This document shows, piece by piece, positions 4,562-7,764 of a stretch of DNA of 7,764 bases. Origin of the DNA: Planctomycetaceae bacterium (GTDB lineage Bacteria > Planctomycetota > Planctomycetia > Pirellulales > Thermoguttaceae); NCBI GenBank assembly GCA_009776995.1, contig WRMR01000224.1:1-7764 (forward strand), written 5' to 3'. Each line of letters begins with the position of its first letter. Positions within the stretch are counted from its first letter, which is position 1. The notes under the pieces are model-generated. The model searched no databases and was not told where the DNA came from. It saw only the letters and a list, made by a program, of their open reading frames with translations. The translations under genes were made by a program, and so were the position numbers.

Positions 4562-7159
4562 TCATTTCCCCGCACCGAAAAGCGATCGCAGACGCGAAAA
4601 CAGTCCTTTCTTTTTTTCCGGTTCCTTTTCCTCCTCTTTTTCCGGCAGGTCGGGCAAGAGCGGCAGGCCGATGGTCGTTTCGACCGTTTCGGCCATCGAA
4701 ACCAATTCCAGATAAATCCGGCCAAGCAACATGCCGAAGCGTTCGTGCATCGCTTCCGCCGCATCGACCAGGGCACCGAGATCGTGATTCGTGCCGTCGA
4801 AATTGGGGGCCAACGCCGTTTTGATCGTCACCTTGCCCTGCGCGTGGTCGAAAGGGTATGGCATTTCGCTCAATTCGTTGCACACGGCGTTCAACCCCTC
4901 AAAGAGCGCGTCGTTGATGTTTTTGATCTCCGTCTCGTGCAATGTGAGTGGAACCTGTTTTTGCGCGACTTTCTGCAACGAGTAATACAGCATGACAACG
5001 AGAATCCGTTGCTGGTACAGCGAGAAAAACTTCTTGTACAGTTGCGACAGCCGCACGCCCAGCGGGTAGAGCAGTTCGGCGCGGTGACGCAGTGTTTCGC
5101 CGTCCTTGATGCGCCGCATCACCGGGTCGAGCATCAACAGCGACAAGGCATGATGCAGCCGTTTGGCCAGCAACTTGAACTCCGGTTCCGTCTTTTCGAC
5201 TTTCTCCTGGAGTTCAAACTCCAACTGGTGCTTTTTCATCAGGTTGTCGTTGTAACGGCGTTGCGGCGGCTCCGGCGTAAACAAACCCGCGTAATGTCCC
5301 TTGCAGTTTTGCAAAAGCGTCACGACGCGCAATTGCCAGACGTCGTTTTCGACATTGCTGATTTCCACCAGCTTTTTTTCGAGCGGCTCGCGGATTTTCA
5401 ACATGCGTTCGCGAATGGCCTTGATTTCCGCTTTGCAAGTTGTGGGATTGGCCGGTGCAACAGGTGACTGCGGCGGCAGGGCTTCGGCAATACGGTCGCG
5501 GAACAGACCCTGGTAGTAACGCCCGACCGTCTTGCCGCGATTGGCCTCAGCTTTCAATTCCCCGACCACGATGTCGATGTTTTTCAGCGAACTTTGCTTG
5601 ATGTCGAGTTGGTTTTCGACAGTATAATAATGCCAGGTCACCTCCCGGGCGAGCGTATTGAAGTTGTCAAACAGGTACGTCGCCGGGCAGTCGAGGTGCA
5701 ACACCCCTTCCGCTTCGAGTGATTCGGCTTGCTCGATCCGTGCTGCATCGGACGGGTGCGTGTCGAACCAGCCGGTCTTTTGGTTCTGTGTGATGTGTTC
5801 GTCAACCCATTTGTCGAGCTTGTCGGCGATGATTTCCGCATTGGCCGCAATCAAACGCGGATAATCATCGACCAAAAGCTCGTCTTTGAACAGTTGGTTG
5901 ATGTCGTAATTCGATTTTGCGTTGGAGATACCCAGCCCCAACAGGCGGCGGGTCGAACGGCGAAACGACTTCGAGCCGATGATACGGGCTTCGAACTGAT
6001 CGGCATCAAATTCCATCTGGCGGCTGAGAAACCCGGATACGGCAAACCCGATCATCATCAGACACCATAACACGAATCGTGCCAGCCAGACGAAAATCCG
6101 CACGATCATAAAAACGATGATGTTGAATACGTGCCCGGAGGTCGAGAACGCGATGAGGAATTGGTCAACGCGGTCGCGGCCATAAACAACGCGCAGAAAC
6201 CAGTAGGTAATGGTGCGAATGATATTGCCGAACCTCATGCCGCCGCCTTGCGTGAAATGCCCGAACTCGTGCGCAATAACGCCGGCCAGTTGGCTCATGG
6301 TCATGCCCGCCACCAGCGGCAGACCGAGCGTCAGATCGCAATGCCGCCCGCCGAACAAAGCCGACCAGATACCGTGCCGGAACGAAGCCGCCGCGTTGAC
6401 ATTGCAATCGACAAACACGCGGGTCGGTGGAATCGCTCCGACGTAGCCGCTCAACTTGTCGAGAAAATCGAAGAGAAACGGCTCGCGTTCGCGGGTCAGC
6501 TCGAAACGTTCGTCTTTCCAACTCCAACCGAACAGGAAGGGCTTAATCATAAAAAACAGGACGGCACCAATTGCCAAAAACGGAATGAACGGAACGGCAA
6601 ATGCAAAAATACTGACCTTGCCATCCGAACCGGAGAGGGAATCAATCATTTTGCCAAAATGGTTGAAGAGCCAAGCCGCATATTGATACATCCCAACAAA
6701 ACCGCCGACGATCATGCCAATATAGACGAGTGCCAGCAGACACATCAGCGTTCCAACGAAAAAAACGGCCACGCGATACGTCGCGGGTACTTCCGAGACC
6801 GCCAATTGGCCGTCAAGCGTTTTGAGCAATTGACGCCGTACCTTCAACACTTCCTCACGGGATTCTTTGGGTTGCTGTGAGGCATGGGAATGTTGGCTCA
6901 ACGCTTCGAGTTCGGCCAGAAAATCGTCCGGTGTGACGACAGTCTTTGAAGTGACTGTCACAGGCGGCAACGGCGGCGGGGAAACAGGTTTGGCAGGCAA
7001 CGGCGGTGGAAGCGGCGGCGGGGATTGGGGAGTTGCGGATACTTCTTCGACCGGTTGCAAGGTATGGACCGCCTGACATTTTGCGCAGCGAACCTTGCGA
7101 CCGGCAAGCGAATCCGGCACCTCGGAACGGTTTTGACATTGGGGACATTGCACGTTCAT
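4562..7159 (-). CDS. Zinc-ribbon M48 family membrane metalloprotease
   Basis: An 865-residue membrane protease related to HtpX/Ste24. The N-terminus has CPQC (5-8) and CAKC (25-28), an MJ0042-like zinc ribbon. A proline-rich linker (46-66, SPPPLPP twice) leads to two membrane segments at about 130-157 and 184-210. The M48 domain has HEFGH at 297-301 (zinc ligands H297 and H301, catalytic E298), a long hydrophobic stretch at 343-377, then EFDAD (383-387) supplying the third ligand E383, and THPSD at 467-471. Residues 500-840 are mostly helical with coiled-coil character (about 575-610 and 640-670) and match no domain I can name. The acidic-to-basic tail at 840-865 ends in an amphipathic LFSRLRSLF segment. 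HtpX-type enzymes degrade or process membrane proteins; the target here is unknown. This chain is far longer than HtpX (about 290 aa). No strong Shine-Dalgarno precedes ATG 7159, but the ribbon starts at residue 5, which fixes the start. Confidence 0.92.
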   Translation of the reverse strand: MNVQCPQCQNRSEVPDSLAGRKVRCAKCQAVHTLQPVEEVSATPQSPPPLPPPLPAKPVSPPPLPPVTVTSKTVVTPDDFLAELEALSQHSHASQQPKESREEVLKVRRQLLKTLDGQLAVSEVPATYRVAVFFVGTLMCLLALVYIGMIVGGFVGMYQYAAWLFNHFGKMIDSLSGSDGKVSIFAFAVPFIPFLAIGAVLFFMIKPFLFGWSWKDERFELTREREPFLFDFLDKLSGYVGAIPPTRVFVDCNVNAAASFRHGIWSALFGGRHCDLTLGLPLVAGMTMSQLAGVIAHEFGHFTQGGGMRFGNIIRTITYWFLRVVYGRDRVDQFLIAFSTSGHVFNIIVFMIVRIFVWLARFVLWCLMMIGFAVSGFLSRQMEFDADQFEARIIGSKSFRRSTRRLLGLGISNAKSNYDINQLFKDELLVDDYPRLIAANAEIIADKLDKWVDEHITQNQKTGWFDTHPSDAARIEQAESLEAEGVLHLDCPATYLFDNFNTLAREVTWHYYTVENQLDIKQSSLKNIDIVVGELKAEANRGKTVGRYYQGLFRDRIAEALPPQSPVAPANPTTCKAEIKAIRERMLKIREPLEKKLVEISNVENDVWQLRVVTLLQNCKGHYAGLFTPEPPQRRYNDNLMKKHQLEFELQEKVEKTEPEFKLLAKRLHHALSLLMLDPVMRRIKDGETLRHRAELLYPLGVRLSQLYKKFFSLYQQRILVVMLYYSLQKVAQKQVPLTLHETEIKNINDALFEGLNAVCNELSEMPYPFDHAQGKVTIKTALAPNFDGTNHDLGALVDAAEAMHERFGMLLGRIYLELVSMAETVETTIGLPLLPDLPEKEEEKEPEKKKGLFSRLRSLFGAGK

Positions 7160-7207
7160 GGCAACTCTGATTCCGGTAAAAGGATGAGATGGGTGAAATC
7201 ATTCTCT

Positions 7208-7235
7208 ATTGTAACTCAAAAGGCACCCGATTCAA
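7208..7235 (-). promoter_or_regulatory. Sigma-70-like promoter for the M48 protease gene
   Basis: Read on the minus strand there is TTGAAT (7235-7230) as a -35 box, a 16-base spacer, and TACAAT (7213-7208) as a -10 box. Transcription would begin near 7201 and give a leader of about 40 bases before ATG 7159. Both boxes are close to the housekeeping consensus and the position fits the gene. It is a match by eye only, and planctomycete promoters are less well characterised. Confidence 0.45.
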
Positions 7236-7331
7236 GAAAAACAGAGTTGCACTTTCGGGGTTTGGCTAAGGGGTTTCTGTTGAAACAATTTTTTGAACCC
7301 CAGGGGAGATTGCAAAAACCGCACAGATGGG

Positions 7332-7423
7332 ATGCAGAATGCAGAGTGCAAAGTTCAAAACGCAAAGTTCAAAGTGTTTTTTGCTCTGCACTCCTCACTC
7401 TGCGCCGTCCGCCCATTCTGCAT
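7332..7423. repeat. Imperfect inverted repeat with an inner direct repeat
   Basis: ATGCAGAAT-GCAGAGTG (7332-7348, hyphen added) can pair with CACTCTGC (7396-7403) and ATTCTGCAT (7415-7423), with an 11-base bulge between the two right-hand blocks. The loop begins with a 14-bp direct repeat of GCAAAGTTCAAA (7348-7359 and 7362-7373). It looks like an intergenic repeat relic and carries no credible gene. Confidence 0.5.
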
Positions 7424-7568
7424 TTCTGTCAAATTCCGCCCTCTTGTCGCCGTTTTCCACACCTTTATCTGTATTTATGTCCATTTATCCTGGTTTTTCG
7501 GAAAATGTTGCCAATTTTACCGAATTTACCAGATGTTCTGCCACTCGCCACTCAAAAATTGATCCCGC

Positions 7569-7764
7569 GGGATGTAAATTTACTCCAGCGGGATGTGAAT
7601 TTACTCCAACGGGATGTGAATTTACTCCAACGGGATGTGAATTTACTCCAACGGGATGTGAATTTACTCCAGCGGGATGTGAATTTACTCCAGCGGGATG
7701 TAAATTTACTCCAGCGGGATGTGAATTTACTCCAGCGGGATGTGAATTTACTCCAGCGGGATGT
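7569..7764. repeat. 21-bp tandem array running off the window edge
   Basis: Nine complete 21-bp units plus seven bases of a tenth, with no gaps or length changes. Each begins GGGATGTGAATTTAC and ends TCCAGC. Only two positions vary: unit position 8 is A instead of G in units 1 and 7, and unit position 20 is A instead of G in units 2, 3 and 4. The length is a multiple of three, and four of the six reading frames stay open. A degenerate match just upstream (GAATTTAC at 7522-7529 followed by CAGATGT) may be an older copy. It could be a minisatellite, a set of protein-binding sites or a seven-residue peptide repeat. The true end lies outside the window. Confidence 0.95.

Larger units (their letters stand above)
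7160..7568. other. Gene-free stretch between the protease and the 21-bp array
   Basis: This holds the protease promoter (7208-7235), a small hairpin GTTTC/GAAAC at 7273-7286 followed by AATTTTTT, and the imperfect inverted repeat at 7332-7423. The AT-rich part 7450-7560 leads into the array. The only longer frame outside the array begins with TTG at 7293, has no ribosome site and runs through the repeat, so I do not call it. Confidence 0.55.

Noticed and set aside
4745..5467. 240-codon plus-strand frame inside the protease gene
   Set aside because: It is an antisense shadow of the M48 coding region, without a ribosome site or recognisable motifs.
7273..7294. Rho-independent terminator (GTTTC/GAAAC then AATTTTTT)
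   Set aside because: The stem is only 5 bp and AT-rich, and no plus-strand gene ends before it.
7293..7562. Plus-strand frame of 89 codons
   Set aside because: It starts with TTG, has no ribosome site, and its sequence comes from the inverted and direct repeats at 7332-7423.
7569..7764. CRISPR-like array
   Set aside because: The 21-bp units abut directly with no unique spacers, so this is a tandem repeat.

Overview
The window looks like chromosomal sequence from a Gram-negative-type bacterium of moderate GC content. Planctomycetota is my best guess. The grounds are a large membrane M48 protease with an MJ0042-like N-terminal zinc ribbon, a secreted seven-bladed lactonase-family propeller, a DUF3782-like coiled-coil/PD-(D/E)XK nuclease, and repeat-rich intergenic DNA. 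This assignment is inference from gene style, not from a marker gene.

Four convincing protein genes all lie on the minus strand, so transcription runs from right to left. In that order they are: an 865-residue zinc-ribbon M48 metalloprotease (7159 to 4562); a 407-residue exported lactonase/6-phosphogluconolactonase-like propeller (4450 to 3227); a 201-residue coiled-coil PD-(D/E)XK nuclease-like protein (2988 to 2383); and a 564-residue tandem ATPase of the YbhF type (2154 to 460). Gaps of 111, 238 and 228 bp separate them. Promoter-like sequences sit before the protease and the nuclease, and a weaker one before ybhF, so they look like adjacent units rather than one tight operon. No shared pathway is evident. 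ybhF lacks its usual neighbours: no HlyD-type adaptor precedes it, and no permease follows within the 459 bp left in the window.

The non-coding DNA is unusually structured. From the left edge it holds: a 7-bp tandem array (54-87); one copy of a 25-bp dispersed repeat (137-161) whose inverted partner lies at 3189-3213; a 110-bp element with 30-bp inverted ends just upstream of ybhF (2189-2298); an operator-like inverted repeat inside the nuclease promoter (3026-3043) and a second palindrome behind it (3086-3102); a hairpin in the lactonase leader (4501-4521); an imperfect inverted repeat (7332-7423); and a perfectly phased 21-bp tandem array (7569-7764) that runs off the right edge.

The 21-bp array is the most unusual item. 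Its period is a multiple of three, four of the six frames are open through it, and its only two variable positions are silent in one frame on each strand. I see no RNA genes, CRISPR array, transposase or integrase, and no clear previously undescribed multi-gene system. The novelty is mostly in the repeats and regulatory architecture.
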